From NCBI GenBank assembly GCA_046350095.1, contig JAXMBA010000010.1, positions 124,001 to 188,000 of the forward strand: a stretch of DNA of 64,000 bases, read 5' to 3'. Made by a program: the position numbers and the translations under genes. Under the pieces are notes generated by a model, which made no database searches, had not been told where the DNA came from, and saw nothing but the letters and a program-made list of their open reading frames with translations. The DNA is from Urbifossiella sp046350095 (lineage in GTDB: Bacteria > Planctomycetota > Planctomycetia > Gemmatales > Gemmataceae). Positions 50,610 to 58,671 of this stretch are shown one piece after another (position 1 is the first letter of the stretch; every line of letters begins with the position of its first letter).

Positions 50610-50933
50610 TCACTTGCCGAGGAGGATTTCTTCGAGCCGCTTCTTCTGCTCGGGCGTCAGCACCGCTTTCACCTCCTTGTCGCGCGCCGCCTTCAGCTCG
50701 CGAATCTTCGCGTCGAGCTTTTCGATCTCGGAGTTGTACTTCGCCTGGAGTTCGTACACCTGCTGCTTTTGCGTGTCCGTGAGTCCCAACTTCCCGTAGT
50801 TCTGCGGCAGGAATCCCTTGGCCTTCGGAGCCGGGTCGTCTTTCTTCGCGTCCTTCTTGGCGTCCTGAGCGACCGACCCGCCGCCGGCGACGAGAACCGC
50901 CGTCACGACGGCGGGGAGCAACACACGAAACAC
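50610..50933 (-). CDS. small secreted Spy/CpxP-like (LTxxQ) protein
   Basis: A 107-residue protein. The start is the GTG at 50933, because a strong GAGGAGG lies just upstream and a signal peptide follows at once (LLPAVVTAVLVAGGGSVAQ). The mature part begins with a Lys/Asp-rich linker and then two helices carrying LTxxQ-like motifs (LGLTDTQKQQVYELQAKY; VLTPEQKKRLEEIL), as in the periplasmic chaperone Spy and CpxP family. Role therefore probably envelope stress or protein folding, though planctomycete copies are untested. It follows a terminator, so it likely has its own promoter between 50934 and 51020. Confidence 0.75.
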   Translation of the reverse strand: MFRVLLPAVVTAVLVAGGGSVAQDAKKDAKKDDPAPKAKGFLPQNYGKLGLTDTQKQQVYELQAKYNSEIEKLDAKIRELKAARDKEVKAVLTPEQKKRLEEILLGK

Positions 50934-51020
50934 GGATGCACCTCCTCGTGATGGTGTCGGCCCCGACGAGGCCGACGAGATGTCCTTAGTTGTGATCGAC
51001 CGCAGACGTGTCCGCAAGCG

Positions 51021-51058
51021 GAAAACCGCTCGAACCCGGGAGCGACGAGTTCGAGCGG
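51021..51058 (-). terminator. rho-independent terminator (minus strand)
   Basis: A perfect 10-bp stem (arms 51026-51035 and 51049-51058, CCGCTCGAAC / GTTCGAGCGG) with a 13-base loop; read on the minus strand it is followed by TTTTCC. It lies just after the lipoprotein gene stop at 51078 and closes the pseudopilin operon. Confidence 0.85.
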
Positions 51059-51077
51059 CCGGTGAGCTGATGGCGGC

Positions 51078-51536
51078 TCAGTTCTTGCCCGGCACCCCCT
51101 GCACCTCGCCCGGGGGCCGGCTGACGGCCGCGAGCTTGAACGGCGGAATCGTGTTCGCCCCCGCGGCCACCGTGGCCGTCAGCTTCGAGTGAACGGGGCC
51201 GTACCAGCCGAGTAGTCGGTCGGTCCTGTCCTGCTCCTCGCCCTCGCCGGCGGGCTCGGGCCAACTCAGTACGACCTGGTACCCACCTTCCGCGGCGCCG
51301 TCGTTCCCGCCGAACGTGGACAACTCGAACGACCCGTCCGGCCCCGTGACGCCGTGCGGGTTCATCGGAATCCGCGGCACCACCGGGGCGCTCGTCGGGA
51401 TGAAGTAGACCTTCACGCCCGCGGCCGGCTTGCCGTCGTACAGCACCTGCCCCCGGACCGGGTGGACCGTCACCGGCGGTTCGGTGGCAGCACACCCCGC
51501 AACCACGACGAGGATCGTTCCCGTCAGAACTCGCAT
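51078..51536 (-). CDS. small lipoprotein with carboxypeptidase-regulatory-like fold
   Basis: A 152-residue lipoprotein. The N-terminus is a lipoprotein signal with a VAGC lipobox (Cys15), so the mature protein should be anchored by lipid. The body is a beta-sandwich of the carboxypeptidase regulatory/transthyretin-like type, recognised by VRGQVLYDGKPAAGVKVYF and HGVTGPDGSFELSTFGG. Small lipoproteins of this kind routinely follow DUF1559 pseudopilin genes in planctomycetes, as here (14 bp after the DUF1559 stop). The job is unknown; a structural or pilus-assembly role is plausible from the context. Confidence 0.88.
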   Translation of the reverse strand: MRVLTGTILVVVAGCAATEPPVTVHPVRGQVLYDGKPAAGVKVYFIPTSAPVVPRIPMNPHGVTGPDGSFELSTFGGNDGAAEGGYQVVLSWPEPAGEGEEQDRTDRLLGWYGPVHSKLTATVAAGANTIPPFKLAAVSRPPGEVQGVPGKN

Positions 51537-51550
51537 CACGTCCGCTCCGG

Positions 51551-52543
51551 TCAGTTGTCGAGGGGGGCCACGTCGTTGCCCGACCGCGTCAGGATTTTCA
51601 CGAACAGCCGGATGTCCATGCTCTCGCGGATGAACCGCACGGACCCGTCGCCGAACACGTGCATCGCCCCGCCGACGTGGAACGAATACACCTCGTTCCC
51701 GTTGTTGCAGTTGGTGTGGCACGGCCCCGGGTCGGTCGCGTCCGTCTTCGACAGCGCCCCGTGCGTGATGTACTCGTTGTCGTGGTCCGCCCACCCGCCA
51801 TCCAGCCCGCCCAGGGCCGCCGTCATGGTCGAGCCCATCCACCGGTCGGGCCGGCCCGCGTCCTCCGACAGCAGCACCGTGTTCGAGGCGCCGTCGCGGA
51901 TCTCGGGGATGCTGTACATCCGGTCGGTATTCGCGTTCACGACCTGGAGGATGCCGTCCCGGTTGATGGACACGTCGACGAGGCCGGCGCCTTCCAGGGC
52001 GGAGCTGTAGGCGTTGTTCGGGGCGTAGTCGCCGGACGCGATGTTAATCGTCCGCGTGCCGCCGCCCGCCCCCGTGGGGATGGACACGGACCGCGAGAAG
52101 ACCCGCATCCCGCCCGGCGTGGACGGGCACGACATGACCTTAAGTTGCGTGGCGCGAACGGTGTCGTTCGCGGCCGCGGCCCAGTCTTCGTTCAGGTTGT
52201 ACTGCTGGAACAGCGGTCCCTGCTCAATGTGCGGCAGGAGGAACACCGACCACGCGTGCCGGACGCCGTTCCGGGTGACACCCATTTTCGTGAAGATCGG
52301 TCCGACGGTGCCCGTGTTCGGCGCCCGCACCGCACCCGCCGGGAAGTGCCCGACGGTGGCCTGGTAGTTGTGCAGCCCGAGGCCGAGTTGCTTCATGTTG
52401 TTCTGGCACGCGCTCCGGGCCGCGGCCTCGCGCACCTTTTGGACCGCCGGCAGCAGCAGCCCGATGAGAATGGCGATGATGGCGATCACGACCAGCAGTT
52501 CGATCAGGGTGAACGCCCGGTTTCGGCGGGTGTATTGGATCAC
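51551..52543 (-). CDS. DUF1559 type II pseudopilin-like protein (copy 2)
   Basis: A 330-residue DUF1559 protein. The N-terminus is a prepilin signal with the methylation motif FTLIELLVVIAIIAILIGLL preceded by Ala instead of the usual Gly at the cleavage point (RAFTLIE). The helix continues VQKVREAAARSACQNNMKQLG. The C-terminal H-x9-DG motif is present (HVGGAMHVFGDG). The family is hugely expanded in planctomycetes and is thought to be exported and assembled like type II/IV pseudopilins. It is second of two tandem copies, 48 bp after the first and 14 bp before the lipoprotein gene. Confidence 0.93.
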   Translation of the reverse strand: MIQYTRRNRAFTLIELLVVIAIIAILIGLLLPAVQKVREAAARSACQNNMKQLGLGLHNYQATVGHFPAGAVRAPNTGTVGPIFTKMGVTRNGVRHAWSVFLLPHIEQGPLFQQYNLNEDWAAAANDTVRATQLKVMSCPSTPGGMRVFSRSVSIPTGAGGGTRTINIASGDYAPNNAYSSALEGAGLVDVSINRDGILQVVNANTDRMYSIPEIRDGASNTVLLSEDAGRPDRWMGSTMTAALGGLDGGWADHDNEYITHGALSKTDATDPGPCHTNCNNGNEVYSFHVGGAMHVFGDGSVRFIRESMDIRLFVKILTRSGNDVAPLDN

Positions 52544-52591
52544 GGAAGGACCTCGTGGTTTGACGGGTGCGGGGGTGGGGGTCGGGGCGGG

Positions 52592-53479
52592 TTAGAAGTC
52601 CGTCGTGCTGACCTGGCCGTCGCCGATGAGGCACACCCGCATCCAGTTCGCGGCGTCGGTCGTGTACCGCATCGACCGCACCGACCCGTCGGCCATTACG
52701 GCGTTGAACACGCCCGGGTGTGAGCCGCCGAACCGCACGGACCAGAAGGTCGCCGACGCCGACGTGGGGTGCCTGTCGTCGGGCTCCGGCACGGCCTCGC
52801 CGAACCGCTGGTGGTCCTGGTCCCACCCCGAGTTGTTCCACACCTCGTTGTCCCCGCCCGCCGTGCCGAGCACGGAGAAGTGCACCTGCTTCTCCGCCAC
52901 CATCACGGTGTTCGAGGTGCCGTCGGTAATGTCGGTCAGCGTCCGCCGCTGCTCCACCGGGGCCGTCGGCGACATCGTGGTGCCGGGGGCGCGCCATTGG
53001 CGGACGAACACGCCCTCGGTGCCGTTCCCGGCCATGTTGCGGCCGCCGTTCCCGGCGTAGTCGCACCGCCCGCCGTTGGAGTAAAGCACCGGCTGCCGGC
53101 GCGACGGGCAGTAGTAGATCTTGATGGCCGTCTGAGCGACCTGGGTGTTCCCCGCGGCGGTGTCGGGGAGGTTGAACACGTTCTGCTGCTCGATGTACGG
53201 CGTGAGCTGGAACATCCACGTCCAGCCGACGCGCGAGGTGGCGTTACAGCAGTTCTGGTTCGGCCCGTCGGACCCGGCCGTCGGGAACTCGCGGAGCCCG
53301 TCGTGGTGGGCGTGCATGCCCAGGCCGATCTGCTTCAGGTTGTTCGAGCAGGTGCTCCGCGCGGCGGCCTCTCGCACCTTTTGAACCGCCGGTAGCAGCA
53401 GCCCGATCAAGATGGCGATGATCGCGATGACGACCAGCAACTCGATAAGTGTGAACGCGTGTTGTTTCGCCTGACGCAC
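52592..53479 (-). CDS. DUF1559 type II pseudopilin-like protein (copy 1)
   Basis: A 295-residue DUF1559 protein, first gene of the pseudopilin operon. The prepilin helix (AFTLIELLVVIAIIAILIGL) is nearly identical to that of copy 2, and again Ala replaces Gly before the cleavage site. The helix extends through VQKVREAAARSTCSNNLKQIG. The H-x9-DG signature is HPGVFNAVMADG near the C-terminus. The middle parts of the two copies differ strongly (for instance YYCPSRRQPVLYSNGG here), so this is an old duplication in which mainly the export helix and the terminal motif are kept. Confidence 0.93.
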   Translation of the reverse strand: MRQAKQHAFTLIELLVVIAIIAILIGLLLPAVQKVREAAARSTCSNNLKQIGLGMHAHHDGLREFPTAGSDGPNQNCCNATSRVGWTWMFQLTPYIEQQNVFNLPDTAAGNTQVAQTAIKIYYCPSRRQPVLYSNGGRCDYAGNGGRNMAGNGTEGVFVRQWRAPGTTMSPTAPVEQRRTLTDITDGTSNTVMVAEKQVHFSVLGTAGGDNEVWNNSGWDQDHQRFGEAVPEPDDRHPTSASATFWSVRFGGSHPGVFNAVMADGSVRSMRYTTDAANWMRVCLIGDGQVSTTDF

Positions 53480-53851
53480 GTACGGCCCTCATCATATCCG
53501 GTCGCGGGTAACTCCCGCACGTCAGAGATACTTCCCCTGCCGGGCTCTCTGAAGGTGAGCAACACCGCTTTCAACGAACCTTCACGGAGCCGTCACAGTG
53601 CTCGCCCCCGGTGGGGAAGATCGATCCAGTTGTGGCGCATTTCTGACCGTTGCCGCTGACGCCAAAGGCGGTTGCGAACGGATTCACACGTCCGCATAAT
53701 GCCAGCATCCCGCCCCCACGGACGACCGGGCGGGTTCCGGGCGGCCGTTGCGCCGCCCCGCCGCCCGGACGGCGGCTTGCATGCCCGACCACACCCGCGA
53801 CACACCCCCCCGCCCGATCGGCCCGGCCGACGCGCGGGAAGGACCGTTCTC
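53480..53851. promoter_or_regulatory. divergent intergenic region upstream of rny and the pseudopilin operon
   Basis: These 372 bp lie between the pseudopilin operon (minus) and rny (plus) and must contain both promoters. The segment 53480-53700 is less GC-rich than the rest. I see no convincing gene, tRNA or consensus promoter; possible short frames here are arginine or proline rich. Confidence 0.5.
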
Positions 53852-55456
53852 ATGGAACCCGAACTCGCCGTCGGGCTGGCCGCCGGGGCGGCCGCCGCCG
53901 GCGCCGCGCTCACGTATGTCACCGTCCGCACGCTCGGCCGCGGCCCGTCGCTGTCCGTGATCGAAGCCGCCCGCCTGCAGGAGGAAATTCGACTGGCCGA
54001 GAACCGGGCGCGCGAGCTGGTCGAGCGGGGCCGGGTGGAGGCCGACGGCATCGTCCGCGAGGCCGAGGCGCGGGCGCGCGACGAGGCCGGCCGCCGCCGC
54101 GACGAGTTGACGCGCGAGCTGGACCAGGCCCGTGGCGAGGTGCGCGAGCTGGAACGCCGCGCCGAGAAGCGCGAGGACGCCGCGGAACAGAAGGCCCGCG
54201 AGCTCGCCCGCAAGGAACGGCAGCTCGAATCGGTGCAGAAAAAACTGGCCGAGCGCAAGGAGCGACTCCACGAGAAGGCCAAGCAGGTGGACGAGCTCGC
54301 CGCCGAGCAGACGCGCGCACTTCAGCAATTGAGTAGCCTTTCACGCGAGGAAGCGGAGCGGATGCTGCTCGACCGGCTCGACCGCGAGCTGGCTGAGGAG
54401 GCCGCCGCCCGCATCCGCCAGCACGAGGAGCGGGCCCGCCAGCAGGCCGAAGCGAAGGCCCGAGAGGTGCTCGCCACGGCCATCCAGCGCTTCGCGGCCG
54501 ACCACACCGCCGACACCACCGTGAGCACGGTGGACATCCCGTCCGACGACATCAAGGGCCGCATCATCGGCCGCGAGGGGCGGAACACCCGCGCCTTCGA
54601 GAAGGCCACGGGCGTGGACGTGATCGTGGACGACACGCCCGGCGTGGTCATCGTGTCGGCCTTCGACAACGTCCGCCGCGAGACGGCCCGGCTGGCGCTG
54701 GCGAAACTCATCGCCGACGGCCGTATCCACCCGACGCGGATCGAGGAGGTGGTAGCCGAGACGCAAGCCGAGATGGAGAAGCACGTCACCGAGGCCGGCC
54801 GGGCCGCGGCGATCGAGGCGGACATCCCGGAGCCGCACGAGAAGCTGCTGCACCTGATCGGCCGCCTCAAGTTCCGCACGAGCTACAGCCAGAACGTCCT
54901 CCAGCACTCGCTGGAAGTCGCCCACCTGTGCGGCCTGATGGCCGGCGAGCTGGGCCTGAACTCGCAGCTCGCCCGTCGGTGCGGCCTGCTGCACGACGTG
55001 GGCAAGGCGGCCGACCACGAGATGGAGGGCGGCCACCCGAAGGTCGGCGCCGAGCTGGCCCGCCGCTACGGCGAGACGAGCAAGGAGGTTCTCCACGCGA
55101 TCGTCGGACACCACGACGACGTGACGGTGGACAACATTTACACGGTGCTGGTAGCGGCCGCGGACGCAATCAGCGCCAGTCGCCCCGGGGCTCGGCGGGA
55201 GTCGCTGGAGAAGTACGTGAAGCGGCTGGAAAACCTGGAGGCGGTGGCGATGGGCTTCCCGGTGGTCGAGCACGCCTACGCGATCCAGGCCGGCCGCGAG
55301 CTCCGCGTCATCGCCAACGCCGGGCAGACGACCGACGCTGAGGCGGTGAAACTGTCGCGCGACATCGCCCGCGCCATTGAGCAGCAGCTGGACTATCCCG
55401 GCGAGATCCGCGTGACCGTGATCCGGGAGACACGGGCCGTCGAGGTGGCGAAGTAA
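53852..55456 (+). CDS. rny: ribonuclease Y
   Basis: A 534-residue RNase Y, the membrane-bound endoribonuclease that starts mRNA decay. The start is the ATG at 53852 after GGAAGGA; a longer in-frame reading upstream is not credible. The N-terminus is one membrane helix (VGLAAGAAAAGAALTYVTV). Residues about 35-180 are a long charged coiled coil. The KH RNA-binding domain spans about 223-280 (PSDDIKGRIIGREGRNTRAF). The HD domain at about 350-440 holds the metal residues in LLHDVGKAADHEMEGGHP and IVGHHDD. Length and order match the family. The gene ends at a strong hairpin opposite ftsY. Confidence 0.96.
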   Translation: MEPELAVGLAAGAAAAGAALTYVTVRTLGRGPSLSVIEAARLQEEIRLAENRARELVERGRVEADGIVREAEARARDEAGRRRDELTRELDQARGEVRELERRAEKREDAAEQKARELARKERQLESVQKKLAERKERLHEKAKQVDELAAEQTRALQQLSSLSREEAERMLLDRLDRELAEEAAARIRQHEERARQQAEAKAREVLATAIQRFAADHTADTTVSTVDIPSDDIKGRIIGREGRNTRAFEKATGVDVIVDDTPGVVIVSAFDNVRRETARLALAKLIADGRIHPTRIEEVVAETQAEMEKHVTEAGRAAAIEADIPEPHEKLLHLIGRLKFRTSYSQNVLQHSLEVAHLCGLMAGELGLNSQLARRCGLLHDVGKAADHEMEGGHPKVGAELARRYGETSKEVLHAIVGHHDDVTVDNIYTVLVAAADAISASRPGARRESLEKYVKRLENLEAVAMGFPVVEHAYAIQAGRELRVIANAGQTTDAEAVKLSRDIARAIEQQLDYPGEIRVTVIRETRAVEVAK

Positions 55457-55458
55457 CA

Positions 55459-55497
55459 CCCGACGTGGGGCCAGCTTCCAACAGGCCTCACGTCGGG
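55459..55497. terminator. bidirectional hairpin terminator
   Basis: A 14-bp stem with one G-U pair (arms 55459-55472 and 55484-55497, CCCGACGTGGGGCC / GGCCTCACGTCGGG) and an 11-base loop, just after the rny stop. A C/T-rich, A/T-richer stretch follows to 55545. ftsY converges on it from 55601. Confidence 0.8.
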
Positions 55498-55600
55498 AGG
55501 CATCATTCTCATATACTTTTGTGTCATTGACTCAATTCGTGCCTCGACCCCCCCGGGGGGTGCCGTGCACACAATGAACCCGGCCCGAATGTCCGCCGAC

Positions 55601-56506
55601 TCACCCCTTGTCGAAGAGGGCCGCGACGAAGGCGTCGGGGTCGAAGGGCTCCAGGTCGTCGAGCCCCTCGCCGACGCCGACGTACTTCACCGGCAGGCCG
55701 AGCTTCTGCTTGATGGCGAACACCGCCCCGCCCTTCGCCGAGCCGTCCAGCTTCGACAGGATGATGCCGCTGCACTTCACGGACTTCGAGAATTGTTCCG
55801 CCTGCACTACGGCATTCTGCCCGTTGGAAGCGTCGAGCACGAGTAACACCTCGTGCGGCGCGCCGGATATCTGCCGGCTCACCACGGTGTGAATCTTCTC
55901 CAGTTCCTTCATCAGGTGCGTCTGCGTGTGGAGCCGGCCGGCGGTGTCGACGACGAGCACGTCGTACCCGCGGGCCTTGGCCGCCTCGCAGGCGTCGTGC
56001 GCGACCGCCGCCGGTTGCACGTTCTGGCCCTGCTTGATGATGTCACAGCCGATGCGGCCGGCCCACACCGTCAGCTGCTCGACTGCCGCCGCGCGGAAGG
56101 TGTCGCACGCGGCCACGGCCACGTTCTTGCCGTCCTTCTTGAGCCGGTTGGCGAGCTTGGCGATGGACGTCGTTTTGCCCGACCCGTTGACGCCGGCGAC
56201 CATCACGACCGTCGGCCCGCTGGCGGCGTAGGCGATGCCGGGCGCCTCGGAGGCGAGCAGGTCGCGGAGTTGCTTCCGGACGAACGCCGACACCTCCTCG
56301 CCGACCTCCTTGTCGCGGAAGCCCTGACGCACGCGGTCGACGACGGTCGCGGTCGCCGTCGTGCCCAGGTCGGCGCGGTACAGTTGCTTCTCGAGTTCGT
56401 CGAGAAACGCCTGATCGACCTTCCCCTTGCGGCGGAGCACGTCGAGGACGCCGCCGAACACGCCGGCCGTCTTGGCGAGCCCGCGCTTGAACCAGCCGAA
56501 CACCAT
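55601..56506 (-). CDS. ftsY: signal recognition particle receptor FtsY
   Basis: A 301-residue FtsY consisting of the NG domain only, without the long acidic A domain of E. coli FtsY. It is the SRP receptor GTPase that docks ribosome-nascent chains at the membrane. G motifs are clear: GVNGSGKTTSIAKLA at about residue 111, DTFRAAAVEQL, DTAGRLHTQTHLM and SKLDGSAKGGAVFAI, plus the closing GEGLDDLEPFDPDAFV. The N-terminal helix (MVFGWFKRGLAKTAGVF) probably contacts the membrane. It diverges from the TPR-like gene at 56670 over about 160 bp. Confidence 0.96.
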   Translation of the reverse strand: MVFGWFKRGLAKTAGVFGGVLDVLRRKGKVDQAFLDELEKQLYRADLGTTATATVVDRVRQGFRDKEVGEEVSAFVRKQLRDLLASEAPGIAYAASGPTVVMVAGVNGSGKTTSIAKLANRLKKDGKNVAVAACDTFRAAAVEQLTVWAGRIGCDIIKQGQNVQPAAVAHDACEAAKARGYDVLVVDTAGRLHTQTHLMKELEKIHTVVSRQISGAPHEVLLVLDASNGQNAVVQAEQFSKSVKCSGIILSKLDGSAKGGAVFAIKQKLGLPVKYVGVGEGLDDLEPFDPDAFVAALFDKG

Positions 56507-56669
56507 GTCGCCCCCCGTTGCGGCCGCGTGTCAGGCGGTATTCTACTGCCGCAGCCGCGGCCCGCAGCCCCCGTTGACCGGGGCGGGTCGTCGGCCTATC
56601 ATCCTCCCTTACCGCCGGTCGTAGTGCCTGTAACGGTCGCGCGACCCGCCCCGCGGAACGGAGCCCGGC

Positions 56670-57539
56670 ATGAGTACCGAGTCGCCGACGACCCCCCCGC
56701 CGCCCGCAGACACGGTCACGCCGGGGGCCGCCATCAAGGCGGCCTGGCAGAAGTTCACCCGCGGCGAACTCGTGTCGTACCGCGTAATGGCCATCCTGCT
56801 GATCCTGATCGTGGGCATCGGTGTGCTCTGGTTCATGAACATCCAGGGGAACGTGGCCGGCTCGCGGCAGTGGCTGGACCTGGAGATGGCCTCGACCACG
56901 GAAGACCTGGAGAAGGTCATCAGCGACTACCCGGGCACAGCACCGGCCAAGATCGCCGAGTTCCACCTGGCTCGTATTCGTCTCGCACCGGAGGGGATCG
57001 ACAAGCTCGTCACCGGCGACCCACAAGAGCGGGCGAAGGCGCTCGCCGCTATCGAACGGGCCAAGGAGACGCTGTCGAAGATGTCGCCGGAGCTGAAAGA
57101 TTCACCGGTCCTGCTAGCCGAGTGCTACTTGGGGCTGGCGAAGGCCGAGCTGGCCCTCGTCGGCATCACGCAGGAAGGGCGGATCGACACGTTCCGGGGT
57201 GACCCGCGCGAGGCCGCCCAGTACCTCGACAAGCTCGCAGAGGTGGCGAAGGATTCGCCGTGGGGCGAGGAGGCGAAGAACCTTGCGGCCGCCTTGCGAG
57301 CGCCGGGCGGGGCCACGACGCAGGACATGCAGCGGGTGCAGACGAACCTGTACAACATGGCGTTGTTCCCGGCCCGGCCCGGCGGCGGGATGTTCGGCCC
57401 CGGCGGCGGGATGCCCTTCGGCCCCGGCGGCGGGATGCCGTTCGGGCCGGGGAGCAGCCCGTTCGGCCCGATCTCTGGCTTCCCCGGCGGCGGCCCGGTG
57501 CCACCGCTTCCGCCGGGTCACCCGCCGTTGACGCCGTGA
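56670..57539 (+). CDS. TPR-like membrane protein with Gly/Pro-rich tail
   Basis: A 289-residue protein with one membrane helix at about residues 37-58 (VMAILLILIVGIGVLWFMNI), so the rest probably lies in the periplasm. Residues about 65-235 are helical repeats of the TPR kind (STTEDLEKVISDYPGTAPAK; AAQYLDKLAEVAKDSPWGEEA), comparable to the YfgM-type ancillary proteins of the Sec translocon; that comparison is tentative. The last 45 residues are a tandem of a G-G-G-M-P-F-G-P unit. It is first in a plus-strand pair with rluA, 69 bp apart. Confidence 0.75.
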   Translation: MSTESPTTPPPPADTVTPGAAIKAAWQKFTRGELVSYRVMAILLILIVGIGVLWFMNIQGNVAGSRQWLDLEMASTTEDLEKVISDYPGTAPAKIAEFHLARIRLAPEGIDKLVTGDPQERAKALAAIERAKETLSKMSPELKDSPVLLAECYLGLAKAELALVGITQEGRIDTFRGDPREAAQYLDKLAEVAKDSPWGEEAKNLAAALRAPGGATTQDMQRVQTNLYNMALFPARPGGGMFGPGGGMPFGPGGGMPFGPGSSPFGPISGFPGGGPVPPLPPGHPPLTP

Positions 57540-57608
57540 CCGAAGAACCTGAGTCGGAAACAAGCGGCGGGGGGCTTGGCCCCCCGCGTCGCGTTTGCGG
57601 ATCACCTC

Positions 57609-58664
57609 ATGGATACCGCCGCGGACGACGACGACCTGATTGACGGGGCCCCGGCCGAGCCGATTCCGGCGCGGACGCGCGAGCCGCTCGACCTGGTCGC
57701 CCAGATCAAGCAGGAGGGGATGCGGCTCGACCTGTACCTGCACATCCACATGCAGGCCTACAGTCGCTCCGAAATCCAGAAGGCGATCGAGGCCGGCGGC
57801 GTGACCGTGAACGGCCGGCCGACGAAACCGAGCTACAAGGTGCGGAAGCTGGACAAGCTGCACGTCGAGATGCCCGCCCCGGACCACGACCTCCCCGAGC
57901 CCGAGGACATCCCGCTCGACATCCTGTACCAGGACGAGTTCTTGGCGGTGATCAACAAGCCGGCCGACATGGTGGTCCACCCGGCGAAGGGGAACTGGTC
58001 CGGCACGCTCGTGAACGCCCTGCAGTTCCACTTCCGAGAGCATTTGAGCCGGGAGAACGGCGCGTACCGCGCCGGCATCGTCCACCGCCTTGACAAGGAC
58101 ACCAGCGGCGTAATCTTAATCGCCAAGGACGACCAGACGCTCCGCGAGTGCTCCAACCAGTTCGAGACGCGGAAGGTGTTCAAGGAGTACGTCGCCCTCA
58201 CGGCCGGCGAGATGGAGCGCGACACCGACTACATCGAGGCGAGGATCAAGCACCACCCGCACGACCGCGAGAAGATGGCGGCGACGCTCGACCCCACCGA
58301 CCCCGACGCGAAGGACGCTCTGAGCTACTACGAGGTACTCGAACGGTTCCGCGGGCACACGCTCGTGCGCGTACAGCCGCGGACGGGGCGGACGCACCAG
58401 ATTCGCGTTCACCTGGCTCACGTCGGCTGCCCGGTGTTGGCCGACAAGCACTACAGCGGTCGCGACCGCTTCCAGCTCTCCGACCTGGTACCGCGCACCC
58501 CGAAGGACGCGGACGAAGTTCTTATCGGCCGGCAGGCGCTTCACGCGTTCCGCCTCCGCTTCCGCCACCCGCGGACCGGCCATTGGCTCGAGGTGGAGGC
58601 GCCGCTGGCCCCGGACATCCGCCGCACACTCGACGCTATCCGGACACACCGCCCGGTGCGATAG
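57609..58664 (+). CDS. RluA-family 23S rRNA pseudouridine synthase
   Basis: A 351-residue RluA/RluD-family enzyme that converts specific uridines in large-subunit rRNA to pseudouridine. It has an acidic N-terminus, an S4 RNA-binding domain (MRLDLYLHIHMQAYSRSEIQ; VTVNGRPTKPSYKVRKLDKL), and the catalytic core starting at about 118 (AVINKPADMVVHPAKGN). The catalytic aspartate is in HRLDKDTSGVILIAKDD. Later RVQPRTGRTHQIRVHLAHVG and GRQALHAFRLRF complete the fold. The start is the ATG at 57609; a TTG start upstream is possible. The exact target site cannot be told. Confidence 0.93.
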   Translation: MDTAADDDDLIDGAPAEPIPARTREPLDLVAQIKQEGMRLDLYLHIHMQAYSRSEIQKAIEAGGVTVNGRPTKPSYKVRKLDKLHVEMPAPDHDLPEPEDIPLDILYQDEFLAVINKPADMVVHPAKGNWSGTLVNALQFHFREHLSRENGAYRAGIVHRLDKDTSGVILIAKDDQTLRECSNQFETRKVFKEYVALTAGEMERDTDYIEARIKHHPHDREKMAATLDPTDPDAKDALSYYEVLERFRGHTLVRVQPRTGRTHQIRVHLAHVGCPVLADKHYSGRDRFQLSDLVPRTPKDADEVLIGRQALHAFRLRFRHPRTGHWLEVEAPLAPDIRRTLDAIRTHRPVR

Positions 58665-58671
58665 TCGCCCG

